This document shows positions 20,616 through 32,000 of a DNA stretch of 64,000 nucleotides, one piece after another. The number at the start of each line of letters is the position of its first letter. Within the stretch, counting starts at the first letter, position 1. The DNA lies in assembly GCA_039583875.1 (NCBI GenBank), contig CM077165.1, positions 69,428,757 through 69,492,756 of the forward strand. Reading direction: 5' to 3'. Made by a program: the position numbers and the translations under genes. The stretch comes from Platanthera guangdongensis (lineage: Eukaryota; Streptophyta; Magnoliopsida; Asparagales; Orchidaceae). The notes beneath the pieces were generated by a model that did not search any database, had not been told where the DNA came from, and was given only the letters and a program-made list of their open reading frames with translations.

Positions 20616-21749
20616 ACTTTCAATTATACATTTTTTCGTAAGCCATCCCCATTCTGATGAGTGGCTAATCATTCTTAGCCCTCAATATCGAAGGCATTGG
20701 GACAAACAAAATCGCTTTAAATAATTAAAGGTCCTCTTTTTCTTTTTAATTAAAAATACTTATGGTTTGTCCCGGGTATACGGCGCGTAGAACCACAAAT
20801 TGATGTGTGGTCTCTACTTCATTTGTCCATACAATGGCTAGCTGAGAGGCCATGCGTATGGACCAATCACCCTTGGGTAAAGGGAGTTTCGTAGTAACCC
20901 TAGAGAGAGGAGGCGTGCAATTTTACCAGATTGGGTTCCCCACCCAATAGATGGGTTCTTAGCGTAATGGTAGGATTAAGAGGAATCCTTTATCGGATGA
21001 GAGCCCGGTCAAATAGTCTTAATGTTCAGGTGAGCGATAGTCCTAGAGATAGGTGAGCTCATTTTTATGGAACCTCCACGGCCAAGTTGCTGCCTTAATT
21101 AATTTGAAATTTAGGATCTTTATTTATTAAAAGTTATTTTAGCTCAAATTTGATTCGATACCATTGCGCTATTTCTTCATTGGCTTTTAAGTTCATTTTC
21201 TATTTTTTTATATAGCTAATAACCCGACAAGTTATTTTCGGTAAAATAATAGTCCCTCCAGGAAGGAGTAAAAATAATCAACCCATCCCCGAGAACAATT
21301 CGACCTTAATATCCCCCACCGGAATATCTTGTACTACACACGATAGGTGCACTTGCCTCCTTTCATTAAAACTCGATTTCAACTTTTTATATATAATAAA
21401 TCTGCACGCTTCGATCAAGCCACATAATTAAACCATCACATAAATAAATAAAACCCTCGGTGCGCCGTGAATTTTAACCCTCATCAGGTTTGGTGAATAG
21501 ATTTTGCATTCAAACTGCATGCGCAGTCTTACCTTTTGCATGAGGAACGCTCGTAGCTAAGTTCGCACGGGGATCGTCAGGGGCTTAGTTTGACTGGGGA
21601 TCGCCTGCGGCTTAGTCTTACCTTAAACTAATTGAACAATATTTAAAGCAAAACATAATGTTTAAATAACTGATTGTCTATATGCGTCTGTTCTTATTGT
21701 TCTTACTTGTCATTGAGTTCAAATATAATAAAAGTAACTTTGAGGGAGT

Positions 21750-22331
21750 TCAAAATAAGGAGTCACTGATATTCATGGCTACAGTTCCTGTTGGCTGGGC
21801 TTGCTTAGAGTAGCACATCTTGGCAACTTTTGGTTTTCGACACACAACTCCTGTCCCTCCGCTAGTGGGGAATTTCAAGGCGAGGTGCGAGATCAAAGGA
21901 ATGGCTTTGAAGACCGACAGGGTAGGCCTTCCGAAGATCGCGTTGTAGGGCAAGCTTGAGTAAATTATGACGAACTGGATTACGTGTGTAACTTGCCTTG
22001 GAAACCCTCCCTTAGTGGCTGGTAAAGTTATCATCCCTTGTACTTGGACAGGATGGTTGTTGAAGCCGTAAATGAGTCCGACCACTAGCATAAGATGTTG
22101 GACTGCAAGTTTCATACGTTGAAGAGTGGAGAGGAATAAGACGTCGATTGAACTTCCATTGTCGATGAGTATCTTTTCTACATTGTAGCAGGGATCTTCG
22201 ATTCCTGCGCTAATCACAAGAGGGTCTTGGTGGGGTATCTGGATTTGTTCAAGGTCCTCATACCCGAAGGCTATGGTGGTGTCTTGATTGCATCCTCCGT
22301 CTTCGTGAACGTCCTCTCCAGCACTTATCAA
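21750..22331 (-). pseudogene. Element T retropepsin region (gag-pro C-terminus)
   Basis: Aspartic protease that would mature the polyprotein. Residues around LIDNGSSIDVLF carry the catalytic Asp in a DNG variant of the usual DSG/DTG. Downstream YNAIFGRPTLSVFKA..SHLALKFPT corresponds to the flap and C-terminal signature of Tat-lineage proteases (YNxILGRPxL...KFPT). Upstream, DLEQIQIPHQDPLVISAGI is the usual lead-in to this domain. The frame is open for 193 codons and then stops, with no RT after it. Called a fragment because the polyprotein around it is broken. Confidence 0.75.
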
Positions 22332-22349
22332 AAATATCTGGGTAGAGAT

Positions 22350-23860
22350 AATTGGCGACCCGGAGATAATTTCGATGTTTCCGAATATCTGCCTATCTCT
22401 GGCTCCTCCTTATTGGGCATCCTGCTGATCTCTTTCCTACCTAGGGGGAGCTTGCTGATCTTATTGGCGCCATTGCAAGAATCTATTAAGGAGTCCCTGG
22501 CAAACCATACTCTCAATTTTGTCTTTTAGTATTTCACACTCTTCTGTGGTGTAACTAGTTCCTCGATGGAATTCACAATACTTTGATTGATCGCTTCTGG
22601 GATCTGGGGCAGGCTGCTTGGGGCAATGCAGAGCCGACTAGTTCTTGATGGCATAAAGTACATTCGTGCGAGTGGTGTTCAACAGAGTGTATTCTCGGGA
22701 TGGCTGGTCCCTCTAGAAATCACGTCGTTGCTGACTATTTTGGCATTCTTCCTGAAATCTTCCTTCCTAAGCTTTTGAGGGTTGTTCTTTATCCCTCTTG
22801 TGCTTTTGGTCTCCGTCGAACTGTTGACGATGGGTTTCTAAAGCTTCATCTGCTGCTATATGTGCTTCCACATGGTGCACAAGGTCTGGGTAGCTTGGGA
22901 CAGTTTCTCTCATCAGTGCGGAGTAGAATCCACTAGGGCGAAGCCCTCCAAGGAATACTACTCTTAATAGTTCTAGATCCACTCCAGGGATCTGACAGGC
23001 TTCCGCGGTGAACCGGTGGAAAAATTCCTTCAAAGATTCCGACTCATTTTGTCGGATTCCCGACAAGTGTGAGGGGTCTCGGACAATTATTCAGTTGGTG
23101 ATGAACTGGTCGGTGAACTGCCTAGTGAACTCTGTAAAGTTCGTTATAGTTCCTTCACAGAAAGAGTGGAACCAAGTTGTAGATTGACCTTTGAGAGTGG
23201 TGGGTAAGAGTTGGCAGAGTAACTGATCAGGTGCATTATAGATCCTCATGATCTTGGTAAAGTGGTTGACGTGTTCTAGCGGGTTGCCCGTCCCATCGAA
23301 GGTTTCGATATTCGATAGTTTGAAGCCATGCAGGATTAGATGGGCCAAAACTGGGGGTGCAAGAAGGGAGCCTGGTCAAGCAGTCGATGGTGGTGAATAT
23401 CTCGGCGGCCAAACTGTGTGCATTCCTCGGTGATCATTTTTCATATCTCCTCCCGAGTGAATCTTTCGCATAGGGGTAAGCGGGGCTCTTCTTCCAAGAT
23501 TTGGTCGCGACGACTAGCTCCAGTTGCTCTAAGGACTGGGTGAGTGGAAAAAGCGGCGTCCGAGAATTTTTCTGACGCTTCTATTCGCGGAGCCTCCCTT
23601 GGATGGCCATGGCTTAGTGTAGGCGGGGGATTAGCTGGTGCGAGATGCTGAGCAGGAAGTACTCCCATATTCTTGAGCAGAGTGAGCATCTCGATTTGCT
23701 GCTCCTCCATCTGACGATCCCGTCCCTCCAATGTTATTACTGGGGTAAGAATGATTTCTGCCTCGGGAGGCACGTCTACAGCTAGAATGGAGCGGGGTGG
23801 CTCAGTGTGCCCCCTGGGATGGATACATCCGCTGTCCGGACACTTCTTTTTTCCATTACA
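22350..23860 (-). pseudogene. Element T gag, broken
   Basis: Structural protein of the gypsy element, Retrotrans_gag family. Three frames carry it. 23773-23441 is a Pro-rich N-terminus with a Met-Glu-Gln-Gln helix. 23348-23091 contains ETFDGTGNPLEHVNHF, LLCQLLPTTLKGQSTTWF and ITNFTEFTRQFTDQF, which are diagnostic of the domain. 23066-22767 contains ESLKEFFHRFTAEA and the conserved L..VVFLGGLRP. At least two frame interruptions separate these pieces. The start codon is uncertain. Confidence 0.75.
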
Positions 23861-23951
23861 GATGTTCCTTTGAAGCTATAAATTTGGAGATTCTATTGCT
23901 TCGTAGTGCTGTGCAGATGGTATAATCTTCTGAAGATGTTTGGAACTCGAT

Positions 23952-23970
23952 TTCCACAGACGGCACCAAA
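23952..23970 (-). other. Primer-binding-site-like sequence of element T
   Basis: On the minus strand TTTGGTGCCGTCTGTGGAA follows the LTR end ACA at 23975 by a few bases. Related GGYGCCGTCTGTGG sites lie next to LTRs in Tat-lineage gypsy elements. I do not assign the tRNA. Confidence 0.55.
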
Positions 23971-23974
23971 CATT

Positions 23975-24700
23975 TGTGGACCATCTCGACATTCCGGTCA
24001 GGTCGGAATTCTTGGAACGTCTTTGCTCTCGGGGGCGATCGAGTGCGGACAGAGCCAAATGAGTAGGTTTATTATACACAACCAGCTTTAGCGTGAAAAA
24101 ACCCCTCAACTGCGTAAAAACCCACATGACTTGATCTGCGCAGGTCAAAATCCACTATTTCTGGGTGGTTACAACTAGTTTATGAATTCGAGGGTAATAT
24201 GCCACCTCTCATTACAATTATGGGTTGAGAGAGTACTTTGCACGCGGCGGACGACAGGCCGTCACGTCGGGAGTTAATAAAGATTGCGCTTTGTGCCGGT
24301 GGTCTTTGGAAAGCGACTTGCTGACTCTGGGTGAGTGGCGGCACACTTTGTCTTACAGTTGCTCGGGCCTCTTAGAACTTGGGATATTCGACTTCGCCTG
24401 GTGGTTGCGACTTGACTCGCTTGTGGCTCGGGTATGGCTCAAATATGGCACGAAGGTGGTTCGGAGGTGGCTCGTAGGAGGAAACTGGCAGAGCTTTGAC
24501 GTGAGAAAGAAGAAGTCTCTAAAGAGAATGATTAGAAGAAGATGAGAAATGAGGAGGCCTGGGGCTCCTTTTATAGGCTCCGGGAGGTTGTTATGCTGGT
24601 TACGCGGCTATCCGGACACTGTAACCACCTTCATAAATATTTTTACTGTATTTTTTGATATATGTATCCCGCTATTTGGAGACCACCATGAATAAATAAT
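23975..24700 (-). repeat. 5' LTR of element T (left boundary clear, right boundary uncertain)
   Basis: The minus-strand LTR ends ...GGTCCACA at 23975. A TATA box TATAAAA lies at 24569-24575 (minus), followed by a pyrimidine-rich leader, so U3 extends to higher coordinates. The start is not defined. It may be near 24700, or the LTR may continue through the GC-rich stretch and across element F to about 36150. Confidence 0.55.
24569..24575 (-). promoter_or_regulatory. TATA box of element T LTR
   Basis: Minus-strand CCTATAAAAGGAGCCCC with a CT-rich sequence starting about 30 bp downstream, as expected around a transcription start. Confidence 0.55.
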
Positions 24701-25063
24701 AAAATATTAATTAAATTCCCCCAACTAACATAATGGTTAGTGGGTGGTTATGAGTGGATCGATCGATCGAGTGCGCTCCCCCTTGATCGGAGGGCGGGAG
24801 CGGGCCTCCCCGGATGACCGGCAAACTTGTCGCCAAGTTCGCCAGCAAGGCAGGGCCGCCAATGACTACCAACGAGAGGTTGTTACTCCCATTGGCCGAG
24901 CACCGGAGCTGAAGGAGGGGCGGTCGGCTGCCCCTTTGGCCACCGACAGCCAAGGCGAGGGGCCGGCCGGGGCGGCCGCCGCATTGGCCATCATTGGCCT
25001 AGGCGGGGTGGCGGTTCGGTTGGTCTCCCCTCTCGGCTGCACAGGTGGCTGGCCGAGGGTGGC
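24701..25063. other. GC-rich stretch without a recognised gene
   Basis: Much more GC-rich than its surroundings, with a GATC run at 24757-24770 and several CCGGCC/GGCGG motifs. Frames on both strands (24744-25073 plus, 25177-24866 minus) are long only because stops are rare at this composition. A similar-looking short stretch lies at 36073-36157 across element F, so this may be one target sequence split by that insertion. Confidence 0.5.
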
Positions 25064-25068
25064 GGTCG

Positions 25069-25643
25069 TGTAACACCCCCTATCCGTCACATAACATATA
25101 ATAGTAGGTCCGGCCGGGGCCCGACACCATATACCACAGACAGACCGGGTGGTTACTCGTGGAAACCATCCAACCAATCATAACTTCCAACACAGAGCAT
25201 TCTAGCGGAAGCAGTTTATAAGTTGCAATTAAGAACCCAGCACAAAGAGCATGAATGTCCACTAATACACCAAATAGGAATGTCATACATACACGAGTAC
25301 AATCCTTAAGGACTTACAAAATGGTTTACTTCAATATTATATGTTTTATAAACCACGGCACACAGGCCGGTTATACATGAGTAAAAGCAATAAACACTCC
25401 AATTAGGCCTTCGAGGGCCGGCTTCGCAATTTGGGCTTTAGCCCGCTATTGACCGCTTGGTCCAGCAGCACCTGCAAACAACAAAACCACCGCACGGTGG
25501 CAAACAAAAGCAACGGTCAGCAATGCTGACCAAATTATAACGATCCCGCCCCCAACTCGTGCGACGATGCTCCTTCCCTACATTTCATTAGCATAGGCGA
25601 GCAATATAGTATTGTCACAACATCACAGGCGTAGGCTCGCACG
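25069..25643 (-). repeat. Partial LTR of element F (third copy)
   Basis: Begins TGTAACACCCCC like the two complete copies and stays colinear to about 25643, where it jumps into gag sequence matching 32727-32780. About 1.6 kb of LTR is missing. Confidence 0.85.
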
Positions 25644-26825
25644 TCCACAGAAGCACCCAGGGTTCGACCCGTAGTCAACCTAGAAGCACCAGATGAAAGA
25701 GCTAGACCCGTAGTCCTATGCTTGTTAAAGAATCTCCGATAGCTGGACTTTGAAGTAGTCGGCACTTTGAACTCAGATTTCTTATCATCAATGCTCTTCT
25801 TTGCTTGTACATTCTTCATGTCCTTCTCCAATGACAGGGCCGTGTTGACCAAGCGCAAGAAACCCTGTGTCATCGGCCCCGAGAGTAGTAACCTCAACTC
25901 ATCTCTCAACCCTTCATAGAATCAATTAGTCTTGCGCTCCTCATCCGCAATGGTGGAGCTAGCATAACGACTCAAACGAGTAAACTCGTGGAGATATTAA
26001 TCCACGGTACTGTCCCCTTGAACTAACTTCAAGAACTCGTTCTCCAACGCTATCCTCAGTGGTGAAGGGAGGTATCTAGCCAAGAACAATCTCGAGAACT
26101 CCTCCATCGAGACATCAACAAGTTGCCTACCTCTCAATAGATGCAGCTCCAATCCTTCCCACCACATTCTTGGTTCACCATCCAAAAGGAACATTGCAAT
26201 GGTGGTCATTTGCCACTCCTCCGTCTCCGTTCCTGTCATGACTCTCTTCACCCTGGAGAGCCAGTCTTCAGCTTGAGATGGGGTTCCCAACCCAGAGAAT
26301 ACCAGAGGATTAAAGCTCATAATATGCTTGAGCTGTCTCTCGGTTGCCCTCCTTGGCAGTACCGATTCCTCTACCACCTGCTCCACTCTTCGCTGCTCAG
26401 CCGCTTGCAGCGGTACCTGCTCCATCGCAGGAGCGGGCTGATACGTTTGCCTTACAGGTTGCGCATTAATCATGGCCAACACTGCTTCGGCCACCAATCG
26501 TATGGTCTCAGCCAATAGAGGTGTTGCAGGAGCTTCATTAGGTGCATTGCTAGCCTCAGAAACTCGACGTTCCGACGGCCCAGCACCACTTCTAGTAACC
26601 TATAGTGGTACAAAACACCGTTAAGCGACCAAATAAAATTACAAACCGCAATTATAGGAACACGCAGGTTCCCCAAACACGTGTATTTTCATTCCTAAGT
26701 GGACATTCATGGGTTCTTTTACTATTATAACGATGACACACACACATGTGCTCACCACCCCTTAAAAAGAATTCGGCCACGAATTCAATTTAAGCCCGAC
26801 CAAAATCAGTAGTCGGATATCAAAT
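25644..26825 (-). pseudogene. Second gag copy of element F, broken
   Basis: The frame 26515-25997 encodes ETIRLVAEAVLAMIN..., then the Retrotrans_gag core with SGLGTPSQAEDWL, MFLLDGEPRMWWEGLELHLL and EFSRLFLARYLPSPLR. It stops at a Glu-to-TAA change that is absent in the homologous copy at 33080. A further piece (25909 to about 25650) continues to ...KNVQAKKSIDDKK and ends at the deletion just before the zinc knuckle. A primer-site remnant lies at 26805-26825. No pol follows, so this copy is a deletion derivative. Confidence 0.8.
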
Positions 26826-29008
26826 TGTAACACCCCCTATCAGTCGCATGGCATATAGCAGTAGGTCTGGCCGGGGCCCGACGCCATATACCACAAACAA
26901 ACCGGGTGGTTACTCATGGAAACCATCCAACCAATCATAACGTCCTACACAGAGCATTCTAGCGGAAGCAGTTTATAAGTTGCAATTAAGAACCCAGCAC
27001 AAAGAGCACGAATGTTCACTAATACACCAAATAGGAATGTCGTACATACACGAGTACAAGCCTTAAGGCCTTACAAAATGGTTTACTTAAATATTACATG
27101 TTTTACAAACCACGGCACGCAGGCTGGTCATACATGAGTAAAAGCAGTAAACACTCCAATTAGTCATTCGAGGTCCGGCTTCGTAATTTGGGCTTTAGCC
27201 CGCTATTGACCGCTTGGTCCAGCAGCACCTGCAAGCAACAAAACCACCGCACGGTGGCAAACAAAAGCAACGGTCAGCAATGCTGACCAAATTATAACGA
27301 TCCCGCCACCAACTCGGGGCGGCGATGCTCCTTCCCTGCATTTCATTAGCATAAGCGAGCAATATAGTATTGTCACAACATCACAGGCGCATGCTCGCAC
27401 GACCACTTACCCTGTGCACTCAGGGCACATTCTCAGTGAACCGGCTAATGTCACGTCAATTTAAGCCATAGACATTCCGGACTCACCACCGCCACTTTGA
27501 CGGCCAAACATATGAGCTATTTGTCTTCCCGGCATGGGTCACGACAATTTAAGCCATAGACCACCGAAGACCCTCATCTATGCCAACGGCTCTAACCGAA
27601 CGACATAGAAATGGGTACGGTTCCATCTAACCCGTGCTCACATCGCAACGACACTTTAAGCCATATGCGCAGGTCAAACTTCTCCCGAGTCCCATTTCCG
27701 TCACACAATTCACATAACTCGATTATGTTCAAGTTGGCTCTCAGGACTCCAAGTTGGCAAGATCACGCATCCGCCCAATTTTCTGGGTGCACCTTAGGGT
27801 TAATCCCCATGGCTCCTGTTGCAATCTACCATGTAGAAAACCCGAAAAACAACCAATCGCACGGAGTCTTCTCCGGCATTTATGCAATGCAACATCACCG
27901 ATCCAGACCAACATGTCCGGGTAGGCTTCACACATCATGCCTATGTCCGTTCTCGCTTACAGACTCTACACAATGGGGACTTTACATATCTACCCGAAGG
28001 AACTCCTCCAACTCATCGCAAACGCGCGAGAGCGGGCTTCCTATGCAAAGAAGGAGAGCTTCACATGCTCAAGAAGAGAATCATTACCCTAGCGTCCTCT
28101 TCGGTGCCATGGAAAAGTAAGCAGATGAAAAGCATTGCATTCTCTTTGCTTCCGTAGATCCAAAGTCGGCTCGCGATTTGGAGCTTCGAAGCTCCTCCAA
28201 TGGCCGAATCTAGCTTCTTCTTCCTCCTTTTCTATCACCTCTCTCTTGACTTAGAAAGAGAACCACTCAAGTAAAAGTGAGGGTTTCAAAGGTCCAATCC
28301 CGGGTATATCCCATCAGGAACAACCCCCAGCCGTTGGATCCCAAATAAAGAAACGAATGGCCTTGATTCGGTCCTGAAAAGTAATACCTGGGCCGAACAT
28401 GCCCTGGCACACGCCCGTGTCCAGGGCCGTGTCCCTCATTCGCCGTGAAAATCGACGCGCCTGGAACAACACACGGGCATCCAACACGCCCGTGTTCGAC
28501 GTGACACGCCCGTGTTCCACCTGACACGCCTGTGTGATCGGTCGTCTGCCCCCCATCGACACAGCCCAAAAACAACAAGAGACTCACACAAGTATTGGAC
28601 ATGCCCGTGTCCTAACCCGTTCCTACTCGAACACGCCTGGGCTCCAGGCTGTGTTCACTGTCTCGACACTTTGTCGAGCGAAGTTTGTCGACTGCCTGAC
28701 ACGGCTTTGGACACGCCCATGTCCTAGGTCGTGTGTCTTGTCTCGACACTCCGTCGAGCAAAATTCGTCGACTCCCCGGGTCGATCGTCGACACGGGTTC
28801 GACACGCCCTGAGACACGCCCATGTCTCAGGCCGTGTTCTCTGCTCGACGATCGTCAACTCCAAAATCGTCGACATCTCAACCAAATCGTCGACTCTAGC
28901 TTGACACGCCCTGGCACACGCCCGTGTCCCAGGCCGTGTGCCTCCTGCCAGATTCCAAATCTGGCCTAAAACATCCCCCGTCGCGCTTTTGAGTTTCGGG
29001 GCGTTACA
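26826..29008 (-). repeat. Middle LTR of element F (shared by both units)
   Basis: 2183 bp. On the plus strand it starts TGTAACACCCC and ends GGGGCGTTACA. It acts as 3' LTR of the full unit and 5' LTR of the deleted unit. The part between 28390 and 28940 is dense in GACACGCCCGTGTC-type near-palindromes and CGTCGA motifs. Confidence 0.9.
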
Positions 29009-29027
29009 ACTCTCCCCCTCTTAAAAG
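29009..29027 (-). other. Polypurine tract of element F
   Basis: Minus strand CTTTTAAGAGGGGGAGAGT directly before the LTR start TGTAACGCCCC, the usual Tekay/Del arrangement. Confidence 0.85.
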
Positions 29028-29070
29028 AATTTCGTCCACGAAATTATATAAAGGAAAGACATGTACAAAA

Positions 29071-32000
29071 TTAAATTGTACCTGAGCGGAACAACTCCGG
29101 ATACTCGACAAGCATAGTCTGCTCTCGTTCCCAAGAGAGCTCCTCACGACCGCAATTGTCCCATCGGACCATGACCATCCTGATCTCTTTATTGCATATC
29201 CGCTTGACCTCCGAGTCCTCAATCCGCACGGGCTTGACTTTTGTCGTCAACCCACTATCCACCTGCACTTGATCAACCGCGATCACTTGCGAAAGCTCTT
29301 GCACTGCCTTCTGAAGCACCGAAATGTGGAATATATCATGTAAACCACGAAGCTCCATTGAAAGCTTCAACCGATAGGCTACTTCACCAACACGCTCCAA
29401 AACCTCAAACGGCCCAAGGTACCTCGGGCTTAGCTTTTTCAATCGCCGCACCCGCGAGACACCCTTGAATGGCTTGATCTTTAAGTACACATAGTCGCCA
29501 ACAGCGAACTCCACGTTCCTGTGCTTGGCATTATAGTATTTCGCTTGCCGGCCCTAAGCGATAAGCAACCTCTCCCGAATAGTACGCACCAACGAAGTAG
29601 CATCCTCCACTTCTAATCGCTTATACAACTTTGACTCACCCGTTTCTAGCCAAGACAACGGCGTGCAACATTTTCTACCAAATAGGGCCTCGAAGGGCGC
29701 CATTTGAATACTCTCTTGGTAGCTATTGTTGTACACGAACTCCACCAAATAAAGATGGTCTTCCCATTGCTTTCCAAAATCAAAGACACACATGCGAAGC
29801 ATGTCTTCCATAGTTCTATTGACCCTCTTGGTCTGCCCATCCATTTGCGGATGAAAGGCTATGCTGAATTTTAATTTTGTTCCCAACATTTGTTGCACTA
29901 GCCTCCAATCATTGGACGTGAACCGCCCATCCCGGTAACTCACGATGCTTCGGGGTACACCGTGAAGCCGTACTATATTATCCACATATAATTTTGCCAA
30001 CTTATCCACCAGATCATCCTTCCTATGCGGAATGAAATGTGACACCTTCGTTAGCCGATCTACGACCACCCAAATGACATCGTTCCCCTTTTGCGACCTT
30101 GGCAAACTGTGCACAAAGTCCATAGAGATGTCGTCGAATTTCCACTCTGGAATAGGCAAGGACTTCAGAAATCCTCACGGCTTTTAGCATTCCGCCTTCA
30201 CCAAGGCGCAAGTTTGGCACTTCGCCACGTAGAGTGCCACATCTTTCTTTAAACCCGACCACCAAAACAGTTTCTTAATGTCGCGGTACATCTTTGTGCT
30301 CCCCGGGTGAATTGAGTACTTGGTATGGTGTGCCTCGTACAACAATTCCACCCGCAAATTGCCCACACTTGGGTTGCACAGACGACCGTCTTTCCAAAGT
30401 AATCCGTCCGCCACAACGAATTGGGAATTTGACCCATCCAGAGCCTCTACCATGAACTGCTTCATATGGACATCCATATCCAAAGCCTGTCGAATCCGAT
30501 CAGCCAGGTCATATTGGACTTCAGTCCAATTCAGTACTGCTTCAGCACTTGATTGCTTATCCACACAAACAATCTCCAACGCCTCCAGCTCCTGAACCAA
30601 CCGCTCATCATGCACCGATAGCCAATTGGCTTGAGTTGGGGCTCGACGACTCAACGCATCCGCAACCACATTACCTTTACCAGGAACGTAGTGGATCTTG
30701 AATGTATAGTCCCTGAGGAATTCCATCCATCTACGCTGCCGCATATTTCAGATCTTTCTGATCAATCAGATACTTCAGGCTCTTATGATCGGTTGTAGAT
30801 ATCAATCTTCACACCGTACAAATAGTGTCTCCACAGCTTCAAGGCAAAAATCACAGCCACTAACTCCAAGTCATGGACCGGATAATTCCTCTCGTGCACT
30901 TTAAGTTGTCTCGAGCCATACGCTATCACACTTCCGTGTTGCAGTAGCACGCAACCCAAACCGCTGCCCGAAGCATCGCTATAAATCTCATAAACTTCGG
31001 TCCCACATGGCGAACTCAGCACAGGCGCCGTGGTCAACCGACATTTCAACTCCTCAAAAGCTCGCGCGCACTCCGGCGTCCAAACGAAATTCTGCTCCTT
31101 CCTCGTCAAAGTAGTGAGAGGTAACGCTATCCATGAGAAGTTCTCTACGAAGCGCCTATAATAGTCGGCAAGCCCCAGAAAGCCCGGACTTCCGCTACCA
31201 TAGATAGCTCAGGCCACTCCCGTATCGCAACAATCTTCGTCGGATCCACCGCAATACCCTCTCCACTCACTATATGACCGAGGAACGCCACTGAAGGATA
31301 ACCAAAACTCGCACTTCGAGAACTTGGCATAAATTTGATTCCTCCTTAGCGTCTCCAAAACCAAATGAAGATGCTTGAAGTGATCTTCCTCACTCTGCGA
31401 GTACACCAATATATCGTCGATGAAGACGATCACAAAATGGTCCAAGTACTCCCTGAAGGTCCTGTTCATCAAATCCATGAACACTGACGGCGCATTAGTC
31501 AGCCCAAACGGCATGACCGTAAACTCGTAATGCCTGTATCTCGTACTGAACGCTGTCTTCGGGATATCACTCTCCCTTATTCGCAGCTGATAGTACCCGG
31601 ACTTGAGGTCCAACTTCGAGTACACCGTCGACCAGACCAACTGATCAAAAAGATCATCGATCCGGGGGAATCGGGTACTTGTTCTTTTCCGTCAACTTGT
31701 TGAGCTCCCGTTAATCAATACATAGCCTCAAGCTTCCGTCCTTCTTCTTAACAAAGAGGACCGGCGCGCTCCAAGGCGAAGAACTCGGGCGCACATACCC
31801 TTGCTCCAACAACTCTTGCAGTTGAACTTTCAGCTCCGCCATTTCCTTAGGCGCTAGCCGATAAGGAGATCGTGACACAGGCTTTGCACCTGGCACTAGA
31901 TCAATCGTGAAGTCTATCTCCCACTACGGCGGGGCTCCAGGAAGATCTGCAGGGAACACATCAGGGTACTCCGATACCACTGAAATACAATCCAACGCAG

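Larger units (their letters stand above)
16464..21486 (+). mobile_element. Element H: non-autonomous Athila-like Ty3/gypsy element
   Basis: The same about 90-bp LTR end occurs at 16464-16553 and 21390-21486 (AATAAATCTGC...CGATCAAGCC...AAACCCTCGG). The first is followed by an Asp-tRNA primer site and the second is preceded by a complete 2.47-kb LTR with a polypurine tract. The 5' LTR is reduced to its end because element G inserted into it. The 2.4-kb internal region has no gag or pol motif, so any mobility needed another element's proteins. The lineage call rests on the primer type, typical of Athila/Tat. Confidence 0.8.
19016..21486 (+). repeat. 3' LTR of element H
   Basis: 2471 bp from TGATAAGTTG to CTCATCA. 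U3 (19170-19700) carries several GTCACGCCCGTGAC-like near-palindromes. TATAAATA is at 19729-19736 and AATAAA at 19887-19892, so R lies about 19760-19910. A triple hairpin repeat follows at 20461-20615. No coding content. Confidence 0.85.
21487..24700 (-). mobile_element. Element T: Tat/Ogre-like Ty3/gypsy element, 5' part only
   Basis: Minus strand. The LTR ends near 23975, a primer-site-like sequence follows, then gag (about 23860-22350) and a retropepsin (about 22331-21750). RT, RNase H and integrase are missing within the window, because element H interrupts at 21486/21487 and the rest would lie beyond the left stack or be deleted. The stretch 21487-21749 holds no recognisable protein. It contains about 2.5 copies of a 29-bp phrase around 'cttagtttgactggggatcg' at 21553-21620. 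Confidence 0.65.

Noticed and set aside
24744..25177. Frames of 103-109 codons on both strands
   Set aside because: GC-rich DNA has few stops. The translations are low complexity and one of the frames runs into the LTR of element F.
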